Source: Metaclostridioides mangenotii (lineage in GTDB: Bacteria; Bacillota; Clostridia; Peptostreptococcales; Peptostreptococcaceae). From it: 64,000 nt of DNA. The stretch covers positions 806,001 to 870,000 of the forward strand of contig NZ_JAGGJX010000001.1 in assembly GCF_017873185.1 (NCBI RefSeq). Reading direction: 5' to 3'. Shown one piece after another: positions 19,351-27,653 of the stretch; the stretch's first letter is position 1, and every line of letters begins with the position of its first letter. The notes under the pieces are model-generated. The model was not told the DNA's origin and searched no databases. It saw nothing but the letters and a program-made list of their open reading frames with translations. The translations under genes and the position numbers were made by a program.

Positions 19351-19902
19351 TTAAAGTTTTCTATTATCTTCTGTATTTGAACTTCTATGCTCTTCTAATC
19401 TCGCAAGAGCATATATTGTATCTGACAATCTGTTTATATACTTCACAACTTCCGGTCTTACATCTTCAGTCCTCTTTAATTTAACCACACATCTTTCAGC
19501 TCTTCTTACTATAGTTCTAGCTACGTGCAAAGCAGACGAAGATAAATTAACCCCTGGAATTACGAAATAAGTCTGAACTCCAACTATTTCAGTACATTCA
19601 TCGACTATTTTTTCTAATGCTGTAACATCTTCTTCTGTTACTTTGTCGCTATCTTTTAGCATCTTAAATCCCCTATCATCGCTCGCAAGCTCTGCTCCAA
19701 CACTAAAGATCTTTCTCTGAATTTTATCTATATATTCTTTAATTTTTTCATCTGTAATTTGTGAGTACGCAAGACCTAACATTGAATTTGCCTCATCTAA
19801 AGTTCCATAACTCTCAACCTTTAAGCTATCTTTTTTAACCCTATTTCCACCAAACAAACTTGTCTGACCTTTATCTCCTGTTTTTGTATATAAATTAGCC
19901 AC
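19351..19902 (-). CDS. PduO-type cob(I)yrinic acid a,c-diamide adenosyltransferase
   Basis: 183 residues. The N-terminal ATP-binding motif TKTGDKGQTSLFGG, the ESYGTLDEANSMLG helix, VRRAERCVVKL and YINRLSDTIYALAR are all present. It transfers the adenosyl group of ATP to cobalamin to form coenzyme B12. The start is placed at GTG 19902, where GGAGTG is 6 nt upstream; a frame extending to 19938 has no ribosome-binding site. No cob or eut/pdu gene cluster is adjacent, so it is a stand-alone adenosyltransferase. Confidence 0.92.
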   Translation of the reverse strand: MANLYTKTGDKGQTSLFGGNRVKKDSLKVESYGTLDEANSMLGLAYSQITDEKIKEYIDKIQRKIFSVGAELASDDRGFKMLKDSDKVTEEDVTALEKIVDECTEIVGVQTYFVIPGVNLSSSALHVARTIVRRAERCVVKLKRTEDVRPEVVKYINRLSDTIYALARLEEHRSSNTEDNRKL

Positions 19903-20084
19903 TGCTATCACTCCTGTCATTTTTCTTTTATTTATCACTTAAATTATTTTATACCCACTCAGGTTAATTGTATAGATTTTTTTGATATAAATTTATTCCA
20001 TAATTAAGTAAAGCTTAAAATTTCAATGTATTTTATTGTGGTTATTGCGAAAATGCATTAGTTGATAATTTTTATCATTTAATA

Positions 20085-20127
20085 TTGACTTTCGATCATT
20101 TAAATAGTAAAATAGTTTCCAAGAAAC
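20085..20127 (+). promoter_or_regulatory. sigma-A type promoter with candidate MarR operator
   Basis: TTGACT (20085-20090), a 17-bp spacer and TAAAAT (20108-20113) form a good promoter for the marR-azoR genes. Directly downstream the inverted repeat GTTTCcaaGAAAC (20115-20127) could be the operator of the regulator it precedes. Confidence 0.65.
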
Positions 20128-20137
20128 AATATTTGGG

Positions 20138-20602
20138 GTGATTAGTATCAATACTGAAAAAGTTTTAGCCAGTCTATTTAAATTTCTTAGAAGAAGAGAG
20201 AAAACTAAGGAAGAAACAAAAAAAGTTATACAAGAAATTTCAAAGAAAATTGACTTGGAGAACAACTTAACTTTATCTGAAATTCAATCTGTTTACCATA
20301 TAGGTGCAAATAATGGAATCAATCAAAGTGAATTATCAGATCTAATGCTTATAACTAGAGGTGCTACATCAAAGATTTGCAAAAAGCTACAATCAAAAGA
20401 ACTGATTGCTCTAAACTGCAAACGAGACAATCTAAAAGAATTTGAATTAACATTAACTTGTAAAGGCGAAAACCTTTTCAAACTTGCCGCTAAAAGGCAT
20501 GAAGATGAGGTTCGACATAAGACTCAACTCTTTGAAAAATATACAGAAGAAGAACGTGAGTTTATATACAAACTGTTTGAAGATTTAGCTGAAAAATATT
20601 AA
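20138..20602 (+). CDS. MarR-family regulator of the adjacent azoreductase, unusual start
   Basis: About 151-154 residues with a winged helix: LTLSEIQSVYHIGANNGINQSELSDLMLITRGATSKICKKLQSKELI, then a wing (CKRDNLKEFELTLTCKGENLFK) and a C-terminal dimer helix. MarR proteins beside oxidoreductases usually repress them until a phenolic or quinone signal binds. The standard in-frame start is GTG 20138, but this GTG is the 3' end of the TTGGGGTGATT Shine-Dalgarno sequence. The codon at normal spacing is ATC (20147), hinting at a non-standard start. azoR follows after 27 bp. Confidence 0.82.
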   Translation: MISINTEKVLASLFKFLRRREKTKEETKKVIQEISKKIDLENNLTLSEIQSVYHIGANNGINQSELSDLMLITRGATSKICKKLQSKELIALNCKRDNLKEFELTLTCKGENLFKLAAKRHEDEVRHKTQLFEKYTEEEREFIYKLFEDLAEKY

Positions 20603-20629
20603 ACTTAATTAACGAGAGGAAGTAAATCA

Positions 20630-21268
20630 ATGTCAAAATTATTATATGTAACTGTTAGTCCGCTAACAGGCGAAAAATCAAAATCAATGAATGTTGGAGA
20701 TCATTTCTTAAATGATTGGAAAGCCAACCATCCTAACGATAATGTAGAAACATTAGATTTATTTAAAGGCGATATCCCATTTTTAAACCAAGATATATTT
20801 GATGCTTGGTCAGTATTGAAAAGTGGTGAATCAGTATATACTTTACCAAAAAAAGATCGAGAAAAAGTTAGAAGAAATGATGAATTATTAAACCAATTTA
20901 TGGAGGCCGATAAGATAGTTTTTGTAAATCCTATGTGGAACCTATTCTTCCCTCCAGTTTTGAAAGCTTATATAGATATTTTATGTGTTGCTGGAAAGAC
21001 ATTTGCTTACACTGCAGAAGGTCCAGTTGGTCTTTTAAAGGACAAGAAAGTTCTTCACATACAATCAAGTGGTGGAGTTTACGACCGTTCTGAAGGTGCT
21101 CCTATTGTTGATTTTGGTGACGCTTATTTAAAGCATATGATGGGATTCTTCGGTATATTCGACTACGAAGCTATTCATATTGACGGGATTGATGCCGCAC
21201 CTGATAAGAAAGATGAAATTATGGGTGCCGCTAAGGATAAGGCTTCTGAAATTGCTAAGAAGTTTTAG
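20630..21268 (+). CDS. azoR: FMN-dependent NADH-azoreductase
   Basis: 212 residues, a flavodoxin-like fold: SKLLYVTVSPLTGEKSKSMNVGDHFL (phosphate-binding loop for FMN), DLFKGDIPFLNQDIFDAW, ADKIVFVNPMWNLFFPPVLKAYID and HIQSSGG. AzoR reduces quinones and azo compounds using NADH in the cytoplasm. Start ATG after GAGAGGAAG. It is co-directional with the MarR gene 27 bp upstream and followed by a perfect terminator, so the two genes form a small quinone- or electrophile-response operon. Confidence 0.92.
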   Translation: MSKLLYVTVSPLTGEKSKSMNVGDHFLNDWKANHPNDNVETLDLFKGDIPFLNQDIFDAWSVLKSGESVYTLPKKDREKVRRNDELLNQFMEADKIVFVNPMWNLFFPPVLKAYIDILCVAGKTFAYTAEGPVGLLKDKKVLHIQSSGGVYDRSEGAPIVDFGDAYLKHMMGFFGIFDYEAIHIDGIDAAPDKKDEIMGAAKDKASEIAKKF

Positions 21269-21273
21269 TTTAT

Positions 21274-21310
21274 AAAATACCAGCTCAGATAATCTGAGCT
21301 GGTATTTTAA
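21274..21310 (+). terminator. perfect hairpin terminator of the marR-azoR operon
   Basis: AATACCAGCTCAGA pairs perfectly with TCTGAGCTGGTATT, a 17-bp stem including flanking A/T, with a short loop and a T-rich tail. Confidence 0.88.
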
Positions 21311-21327
21311 TTTAATTATTTTTGCAA

Positions 21328-21373
21328 TAAAAACCTGCTAAGTAAAATCAAGTTCTTATAGCAGGTTTTTTTA
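21328..21373. terminator. second hairpin with T tail
   Basis: AAAAACCTGCTA pairs with TAtAGCAGGTTTTTTT across a 20-nt loop. It may terminate transcription coming from the IS110 side on the minus strand or back up the azoR terminator. Confidence 0.6.
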
Positions 21374-21460
21374 TTAATTTTTTTGCCGTTTATTTGCATT
21401 AAAATTAAGACTAAGAAGATTTCACTTTTTAGCCTTCTAATCAATTATTATTTTTGTATA

Positions 21461-22660
21461 TTAAGCAGAGTAAATCTCTTTAACTTTTGCATAATATATT
21501 CTTAGAAATTTATTTAATGCTGCTATTTTGGCAACTTTTGAAGGTTTCCCTTCCGATTCTTTTTTAATCATAAATAGATATACTGGATCTTCTTGAGGTT
21601 TACAACTTTTTATACACTTCATCGTTTCATAACCAGTCTTTCTTAATAGTGCAGACCCCCGTTTAGATATCCTTCGTTTTGTTCCTTTAAAGTTTCCAGA
21701 TTCATAAGGCGGAGCATCTATACCAGCGTAAGCAATTAATGATTTACCATTTTTAAATCTCCTTACATCCCCAATTTCAGCAATTAACTTAGGAGCAAGT
21801 GTTTCTCCAACCCCTAGCATATTCCTAACAATTTCATACTCTTTTAATCCTTTTGCTAAATCCTTCATCTGTGTTAAAATTAGTGTGATAGTTTTCTCTA
21901 TCTCTTTGAGAACTCTAACAGATTCTAGTACTAACATTTTGGTAGATGGTGTACTAGATGATATTATTGGGATTCCATCTAACGCTAACGCATAAATCTC
22001 TTTAGCCTTAGTTTCACTTTGACGGTATCCTTTTTTCTTTGCCCATTTAAGATAATGGATAGAGAATTGCTTTTCACTTTTCTTAGTTATATTATCAAAA
22101 TGCCAATACTCTTCAACAAAGTCATTTAACTTATCCCTATCGGGTTTAGAAGAATTGCTTCTTAGTAAATTTTTAATGCCAGGCATTGTTTTATCAAGAA
22201 TATTACTAAGCATTAATTTGCTTTCTACTCTCATTTTTATGTAATGAGAATATTGTCTTCCAAGTAACTTAAGCTCTAAATACACCTCATCGGTTACTTT
22301 GAACTTCTCTAAACGAAACTAATTATCTATTCCATAGTTTGCTATTTTCGCTGAATCTAACTTGTCAGTTTTACCTTTTCTTAGTGTCATTGATACATAC
22401 TTTTTCATTACTAATGGATTTATTACAGATACAAAGATGCCCTTTTCTATTAAGTAACTAATCAGTGGCAAATGATATGAACTAGTCGCCTCCATTATAA
22501 CCTTTGTTTCTTCATTAAAGTTAAAAATAGTGTTTGTCAAATTTAAAAGATCTGTTTCGGTATGATTAATTTCATATGGTGAATTAATCACTTCGCCATA
22601 TGGCTTTAATATACATACAGTACTTTTTCCTTTTGATACGTCAATTCCTACACTTATCAT
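21461..22660 (-). pseudogene. IS110 transposase interrupted by one amber codon
   Basis: The N-terminal part (113 residues) has the DEDD RuvC-like start SVGIDVSKGKSTVCIL, VIMEATSSYHLPLISYL and RKGKTDKLDSAKIANYG. The C-terminal part (from KFKVTDEVYLELKLL on) contains the Transposase_20 domain with GVGETLAPKLIAEIGDVRRF, SLIAYAGIDAPPYESGNFKGTKRRISKRGS. The reading frame is continuous through the gap. The only break is a TAG at 22316-22318 in the context IDN-stop-FRLEKF, where a TGG Trp codon would fit. The gene therefore looks recently inactivated by a single G-to-A change, unless the amber is read through. Confidence 0.85.
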
Positions 22661-22900
22661 GCGATCACCCCCAATAAATATATTGTAATTGTAGACACCT
22701 GCACTTATTACAATTCATTTTGGTTCGTTACACGAAAGCCCTAGGGTTTCAACCTGCTTAATCGAATCTTTATAATAAGGAGATGTTTAACAGTTTTTAT
22801 TCCGGATGTGGTTAATCCAAAAAAACTATCGTCAAACAAATTACACCTATATTATAAATTAAAATAAGTGCAAATGTCTCATCGTTTCTGATGTAAACAA
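22661..22900 (-). ncRNA. candidate bridge-RNA region of the IS110 element
   Basis: IS110-group elements transcribe a structured bridge RNA from the non-coding end upstream of the transposase. Here this interval has no open frame and shows several short dyads, such as GAAAGCCCTAGGGTTTC near 22734-22750 and an adjacent TTCG/CGAA pair. Assignment is by position and family knowledge only; loops and guides were not resolved. Confidence 0.35.
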
Positions 22901-22925
22901 TTACACTTTTATCGTACCAAAAAGA

Positions 22926-23063
22926 CTACTTAGTATAGTCCTTGCTCGTTATTTCCTTATATTCTGTTTCTGTTATCTTATTTAAATCTACTGCTAGTTT
23001 GACTTGTGATATTGTCCATAACTTATTGTTATAGAAGTAATTTATATTAAAATACCAATTCAT
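22926..23063 (-). CDS. xkdX: XkdX-like small tail protein
   Basis: A 45-residue protein (MNWYFNINYFYNN, then LWTISQVKLAVDLNKITETEYKEITSKDY) matching the XkdX pattern: aromatic N-terminus, then the QVK...G/NKIT..EYKEITG.DY type ending. Its ATG overlaps the stop of the preceding gene (TAATG), and AAGGAGG lies upstream. In PBSX-like tails xkdX follows the fibre genes and precedes the holin/endolysin genes. Here it is the last gene and the IS110 element starts right after it. Confidence 0.82.
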   Translation of the reverse strand: MNWYFNINYFYNNKLWTISQVKLAVDLNKITETEYKEITSKDYTK

Positions 23064-23377
23064 TAGTTAGTACCTCCTTGCAATTGCATGAAATATAGAT
23101 CTGCTACTTGTTTTTCTAGCACTTTTATTTTATCTTTTAGTGATTCCTCTTCGTTCTTTGGAATGTCTTCATATTCAAAATAAAAAGAATTACTTTCTTT
23201 ATCATATTTTAAAATTGTTTCTTTTCCTGGTATGTTTTCTCCTTCTGGAATAGTTTCTACTAAAAAACCAGTTTTTAATAATTCTTCTTCTGTTTTTCCA
23301 TATCCTAATTCTATATCAAAAGGATAGAAGTGTTGCGTTGTTACTGTATTATTGTTATCAATTTTAATATATATCAT
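23063..23377 (-). CDS. small tail-fibre-associated protein
   Basis: 104 residues. A short N-terminal beta-rich region (MIYIKIDNNNTVTTQHFYPFDIE) is followed by a C-terminal coiled coil (ESLKDKIKVLEKQVADLYFMQ). Such genes occur between fibre and xkdX in clostridial myophages and tailocins and probably encode a fibre-attached or fibre-chaperone subunit. Start ATG 3 bp after the fibre gene, whose last codons carry the GGAG ribosome-binding site. Function is inferred from position. Confidence 0.7.
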   Translation of the reverse strand: MIYIKIDNNNTVTTQHFYPFDIELGYGKTEEELLKTGFLVETIPEGENIPGKETILKYDKESNSFYFEYEDIPKNEEESLKDKIKVLEKQVADLYFMQLQGGTN

Positions 23378-23380
23378 TTT

Positions 23381-25252
23381 TTATATTCTCCTTTCTAATA
23401 ATGCAATTGCATTTTTTTCGACTGTATAATTTTCTTTTATTTTCTCAAGTGTTGAAAAAGAACCACCAATAAATAAATTATTCTTATCCTTTTTATATAT
23501 AGAATTTAGTTCCCTTCTTCTTTGTGGTCTTATATATTGTATATCTCCGTTAGGACTAAATACAAACATCATACCTGGTATCTCTTGTATTGCAGATGAA
23601 GAAGGTGAAGGATATGATCCAACATAAATAAAATCTTCTTCATCTATAAATATTGTTCTAAAATATGCATTATAACCATTTTCATATGACCAAATAATAT
23701 TACCATTTGAATTTATTTTTCTTAATATATTATCTGTTCCAACAATATATATATCACCTCTACTATCTGCTTCAACATCTTCAATTCTTTTTGTTGTATT
23801 TTCAAATTCTTTAGTCCATATAAATTCATTATTACCATTTAATTTTGTAAGTCTATTTTTTTCATTTCCAAAATAAACATTATTATTTTTATCTGTTGTT
23901 ATTGATTGAATGCTTAAACTATAAGGTGTTATTTTTGTGTTTTTTGTAAAATCCTTAGAAATTTTATAGATTTCTCCAGTACTAGAACCAATATAAAAAT
24001 ATCCATTACTATATACTAGACATTTCATAACTTTTTTATCTTCGACTATAGTAGTTTTAATTATTTTTCCAGTTTCATCTATTTGATCTATTCTACTTGA
24101 AGCAACTCCATATATAAAGCCATCTAAAGCTATATATTGATTATATGCAGACCCAATAAATTGACCTATATTATTTAAATCAAAATCATATTTTTGCAAT
24201 CTATCTCCGACTTTAATTATTAACAGATTTTCTTTGAGTTCAACTATATTGTTGTATGAGCTTGTTCCATCGTTGACAATAATATCGGTATAAGTTGATC
24301 CTACTTTTTTTCTTCTATCTGAAAATAATTTTACATTATATTCGTTACCCCCAGAGTCCTCAGCAACCCCAACATCACCCTCCAAAATAGGCAACTTAGT
24401 CTTAATACTATCTATATTATCCGCCATCTTCTGGAACGTATCGCTACCATTTGTCGGTACATCCTTGCCAGTAACAGCGGTAGCGATTAACTCTTTCCCA
24501 CTACTGACAGATTGCTTTAAATTGTCTATTTCTCCTGTGAAGTGATCGAATTGATTAGTTAAATCTGATTTTGTTGAATCAATTTTAGTATCTAAACTTT
24601 TATCCTTACCTGCTAATTCTTGTAATACGCCCTCTGTATTAGCGCTAGTAAAATTATTATTTACATCTTTTACACTTACTTTCTCAGCTGTAAGTTCAAT
24701 ACTATCTAGGTCACTTCTCACTTCATATATCTTGCTATTTAACTCTGTCTTAGCTGTATCAATTTTAGTGCTTACTTCTTTTCTTAAATCATTTAAATCC
24801 TTCATACTAGCAAGTATAACAGTCGGATCTATTTTTAAAGTAATAGCCGATGTGTTTACTACCATTAGAATTACTCGGACAAATAAATCCTTTACGCAAC
24901 CATCATCTACAACAGGCTTGTATGTTTCTGGGTATTTACCTACAGCTAATAATTCACCTGCATTGTCAAAAAGTCCAACTTCTCTAACCGTAAATCCACC
25001 TGAATTTCCTGGTATTGCTGTTTCTACAACAATCCAGTTAGGGTTGTTTTCATCAACCTTTACATTGCTAATACTGCCTTCCCAAACTCTATTTTTTAAC
25101 TCTGTCTGTTTTTCATGTGGCTCATACTGACTGCCACCACCATCTCCTAATTGCATCTTAGAAAATTGTACTTTTTCATTTAGCACTGTTGCATTTGCTA
25201 TTTTACTCTTTCCTACTTCTGTAAGAATTGTGTAGTACTTTTGCTGTGCCAT
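23381..25252 (-). CDS. tailocin tail fibre with beta-propeller-like tip
   Basis: 623 residues. Residues 1 to about 145 are a phage tail-collar fibre domain (YYTILTEVGKSKIANATV, then FTVREVGLFDNAGELLAVGKYPE). Residues about 150-290 form a heptad-rich trimer stalk (KIDTAKTELNSKIYEVRSDLDS and similar). From about 300 to 620 the sequence has repeated blades such as DKNNNVYFGNEKNRLTKLN, DSRGDIYIVGTDNILRKIN and DEEDFIYVGSYP, the rhythm of a PQQ/BamB-type propeller. The tip should bind the target cell surface and so set the killing range. The C-terminal half is visibly more AT-rich than the N-terminal half, as expected for a swapped specificity module. Confidence 0.88.
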   Translation of the reverse strand: MAQQKYYTILTEVGKSKIANATVLNEKVQFSKMQLGDGGGSQYEPHEKQTELKNRVWEGSISNVKVDENNPNWIVVETAIPGNSGGFTVREVGLFDNAGELLAVGKYPETYKPVVDDGCVKDLFVRVILMVVNTSAITLKIDPTVILASMKDLNDLRKEVSTKIDTAKTELNSKIYEVRSDLDSIELTAEKVSVKDVNNNFTSANTEGVLQELAGKDKSLDTKIDSTKSDLTNQFDHFTGEIDNLKQSVSSGKELIATAVTGKDVPTNGSDTFQKMADNIDSIKTKLPILEGDVGVAEDSGGNEYNVKLFSDRRKKVGSTYTDIIVNDGTSSYNNIVELKENLLIIKVGDRLQKYDFDLNNIGQFIGSAYNQYIALDGFIYGVASSRIDQIDETGKIIKTTIVEDKKVMKCLVYSNGYFYIGSSTGEIYKISKDFTKNTKITPYSLSIQSITTDKNNNVYFGNEKNRLTKLNGNNEFIWTKEFENTTKRIEDVEADSRGDIYIVGTDNILRKINSNGNIIWSYENGYNAYFRTIFIDEEDFIYVGSYPSPSSSAIQEIPGMMFVFSPNGDIQYIRPQRRRELNSIYKKDKNNLFIGGSFSTLEKIKENYTVEKNAIALLERRI

Positions 25253-25866
25253 TAAATCACCTCTCTCGGATATATTGTTGTGTTGTCTATACTAATATCA
25301 TTATTAACTCCAACTTTTATATCTGTTCTTAATTCTATATCACTTGGTAGCCAAGGATATATTGTTGTATGATCTCCACTATTGCAAATACTTGCAACGT
25401 AGCTATTGTCCTTGCTCTGCAATATCATGTTAAACCTATGCTCAAGATGACATGGTTTTATCTTTTCTACAAACTTATCTAGTTCTAAAAGAGTTTTGTA
25501 GTCTGTTTTGTTTACTATAAGGTCAAGTACAAATAAAAATTCATTTGGATACTGTCTAACTTTCGCTTCATTTTTTATGTAAGCCTCACAAATATTTTTT
25601 ATTACTTCACTTGTAGTTGTTCCTCTACCTCTCATTTTAGCTTTGATATTGCTTCTTCTTACTTCATATCTAAGACTGTTATTGGTTTTTATCGATAGTA
25701 TATCTTCCCAGAAGTCTAGTCCCCAAGTTGCTGTATCTACAAATAATTGATCAAAAGTCTCTGCTTTTATATTTGATAATATATCTAATTCTTTATCAAA
25801 AGAACCCTGTATCTCATAGCCTACAGGGTTGTGTTCAAAGGATGGTAGTTTATCTATTAATTTCAT
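25252..25866 (-). CDS. baseplate protein, DUF2313/YmfQ (XkdU-like)
   Basis: 204 residues: DKELDILSNIKAETFDQLFVDTATWGLDFWEDILSI near the N-terminus and RRSNIKAKMRGRGTTTSEVIKNICEAY, as in DUF2313 baseplate proteins that join the baseplate wedge to the fibre. It overlaps the preceding baseplate J gene and the following fibre gene by one base each, so translation is coupled. Confidence 0.85.
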   Translation of the reverse strand: MKLIDKLPSFEHNPVGYEIQGSFDKELDILSNIKAETFDQLFVDTATWGLDFWEDILSIKTNNSLRYEVRRSNIKAKMRGRGTTTSEVIKNICEAYIKNEAKVRQYPNEFLFVLDLIVNKTDYKTLLELDKFVEKIKPCHLEHRFNMILQSKDNSYVASICNSGDHTTIYPWLPSDIELRTDIKVGVNNDISIDNTTIYPREVI

Positions 25867-26912
25867 TAAACCACCTCTCTAATATCGATCTCTTTAACTG
25901 ATGGTATCTTGTCTTCTGATACCAAAATATTTTCTGTACTTCCGTTTATTGTTAAATCTATAAAATCTTTTATACCATCGGTAAGACCTAGTATTGCACT
26001 TACTTTTGTATAAATAATTTCTTCCCTTACATTTCTAAGATAAGTGCTTATATTTTCTAAGAATAATATTTTGACTGACTCAAGTGTATATCCAGATTCA
26101 ACCTCAATAGAAACAGTTATCACTACATCTAAATTAGTAGGTGTAACTACTGTCAGAGTTACTCCAATAGGCATCTCTTCTTCTATATGATCCTTTACTC
26201 TTTGAACAATTTCTTCGTCAACTGCTACATTGTCATTTCCAAGTACCATTACTTTTATATTGCCCGGGCCATCCCATCTAGGATATACTTTCACATTGTA
26301 CACGCCTTCAACTTCTAAAGCCCATTGCTCGTAATGAGCTATATTTCCTGACGTGGCAGGGTCTCTTTGTAGCCTATAAAATCTATCTCTTAGTTCATCA
26401 TCGTCTTCAATCTCAGTTCCACCAGTAAAGTCTTTTAAGTTTGTTATTCTTTCTATATCTCTTATTTCATCCATCAACTCAAACTCTGTGCCAGATGGGA
26501 TATTATATTCGACTCCGATTTCAAGAGCTTGTACTGGACTTGTGTTTCCCTCTTCTGATCCAATTACTACATCTTTTATAACTATATACATAAGGTCATT
26601 GTACGAGATAATTGTTCCATTGCTTATTTCTCTACCTTCCTTGCCTATAAACTCAACTTCGCCTGTAGCTTCTGTTCCCATTTTTCGGTAAATACCGAAC
26701 TCGTTTACTCTGGCATCAAGGAAGGTGTCATATGTCTCCTGTATAAAAGCCATTTTATGTATATTAGATAATTCTATGTACATTTTGGCCAGTTCTGTAC
26801 TGGTTCCAGCTATCATATTATTTAAAAAAGAGCCCTCTCCTTTGTACAGATCTAAGTCTATATTGGATAAAGCTCTATTTTTGATTACTTCGTAGGTCTG
26901 CTTACTATACAT
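25866..26912 (-). CDS. baseplate J-like protein (XkdT-like)
   Basis: 348 residues. It includes TYDTFLDARVNEFGIYRKMGTEATGEVEF, SGTEFELMDEIRDIERITNL, the hallmark GGTEIEDDDELRDRFYR and VYNVKVYPRWDGPGNIKVMVLG. Baseplate J forms the wedge that triggers sheath contraction. It overlaps the DUF2634 gene by 8 bp and abuts the DUF2313 gene. Confidence 0.92.
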   Translation of the reverse strand: MYSKQTYEVIKNRALSNIDLDLYKGEGSFLNNMIAGTSTELAKMYIELSNIHKMAFIQETYDTFLDARVNEFGIYRKMGTEATGEVEFIGKEGREISNGTIISYNDLMYIVIKDVVIGSEEGNTSPVQALEIGVEYNIPSGTEFELMDEIRDIERITNLKDFTGGTEIEDDDELRDRFYRLQRDPATSGNIAHYEQWALEVEGVYNVKVYPRWDGPGNIKVMVLGNDNVAVDEEIVQRVKDHIEEEMPIGVTLTVVTPTNLDVVITVSIEVESGYTLESVKILFLENISTYLRNVREEIIYTKVSAILGLTDGIKDFIDLTINGSTENILVSEDKIPSVKEIDIREVV

Positions 26913-27333
26913 TTACTTCCACCTCCCCGTATATAGTTGTGACTTTTACACTGGCACTTAAAACGTCTTTTTCAAAATTACTGTTAACTGTATCTACATT
27001 TGTTATATAAGGGCTAACTTCTAGCGCTTCTTTTATATATCTATTGGCTTCACTCTCTGTTAACCCTTTTGTATACCTCTGACCTATTAAATCCGATATC
27101 TCAGTTCCATAGTCCCAGCTGTATACTTCGTATTCGTATCTATTTGTCTTTATACATTTGTATATCCATACTTTTAGGGCTTCATTTCCTTCTATTATCT
27201 TAAATTTATTATTCTCAATAATAGGCTCATTTTTTTCAAAATCCCATGCAATTTCTTTAAATTTCTCTAACTTTCTACTGCTAGGTGGTCTGAAATCTTC
27301 TGGAACGGTTATAAAGGGAAATAATTCACTCAT
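26905..27333 (-). CDS. baseplate protein, DUF2634 (XkdS-like)
   Basis: 142 residues with the W/gp25-like features of this family: FEIEGN-like KFKIIEGNEALKVWIYKCIKTNRYEYEVYSWDYGTEI and a C-terminal beta domain. It overlaps its upstream neighbour through an ATGA junction. Probable baseplate wedge component. Confidence 0.85.
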   Translation of the reverse strand: MSELFPFITVPEDFRPPSSRKLEKFKEIAWDFEKNEPIIENNKFKIIEGNEALKVWIYKCIKTNRYEYEVYSWDYGTEISDLIGQRYTKGLTESEANRYIKEALEVSPYITNVDTVNSNFEKDVLSASVKVTTIYGEVEVNV

Positions 27334-27641
27334 AGATTCACAACCTTATTCGTTATTATATACTTCTCACCTGATTTGATCATTATGACCTTATCGCCCT
27401 CTTCTATTCTGTCACTTATGTTATGTGTTATATTATCTTGACTAGATGATATTCTTACATCGTTTCTATCCAGCAACCATTTATCTATCATTAGGTTTTG
27501 CTTACTTAGTTCAATATTTCCTATCTTGACCATTATATCTGGATATCCTCTTGTTATAACTCCAATTAAAAAAGGATTTTCGTAGTTTACATTTCCCTCT
27601 TCTCTCATGATCCCTATTAGATCGTTGATTGCATCTGCCAT
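27330..27641 (-). CDS. DUF2577 tail protein (XkdR-like)
   Basis: 103 residues (MADAINDLIGIMREEG, then FLIGVITRGYPDIMVKIGNIELSKQNLMID). It matches DUF2577, a small OB-like protein between the hub and baseplate genes in PBSX-type tails. The start is ATG 27641, with AGGAGGTGATATTT upstream. A GTG 9 bp earlier is part of the ribosome-binding site. Confidence 0.85.
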   Translation of the reverse strand: MADAINDLIGIMREEGNVNYENPFLIGVITRGYPDIMVKIGNIELSKQNLMIDKWLLDRNDVRISSSQDNITHNISDRIEEGDKVIMIKSGEKYIITNKVVNL

Positions 27642-27653
27642 AAATATCACCTC

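Larger units (their letters stand above)
21461..22900 (-). mobile_element. IS110-family insertion sequence (ends not resolved)
   Basis: It holds an interrupted IS110-type transposase gene and, upstream of it, about 240 bp of non-coding DNA as in the long left end of IS110-group elements. IS110 elements lack terminal inverted repeats, so the boundaries cannot be fixed by eye. The coordinates mark the gene plus its non-coding leader only. It separates the last tail gene (xkdX, stop at 22926) from azoR. Confidence 0.75.

Noticed and set aside
22661-22925. Remains of a holin or endolysin gene next to xkdX.
   Set aside because: No open frame or hydrophobic stretch of the kind was found in any frame; the interval fits the IS110 non-coding end.
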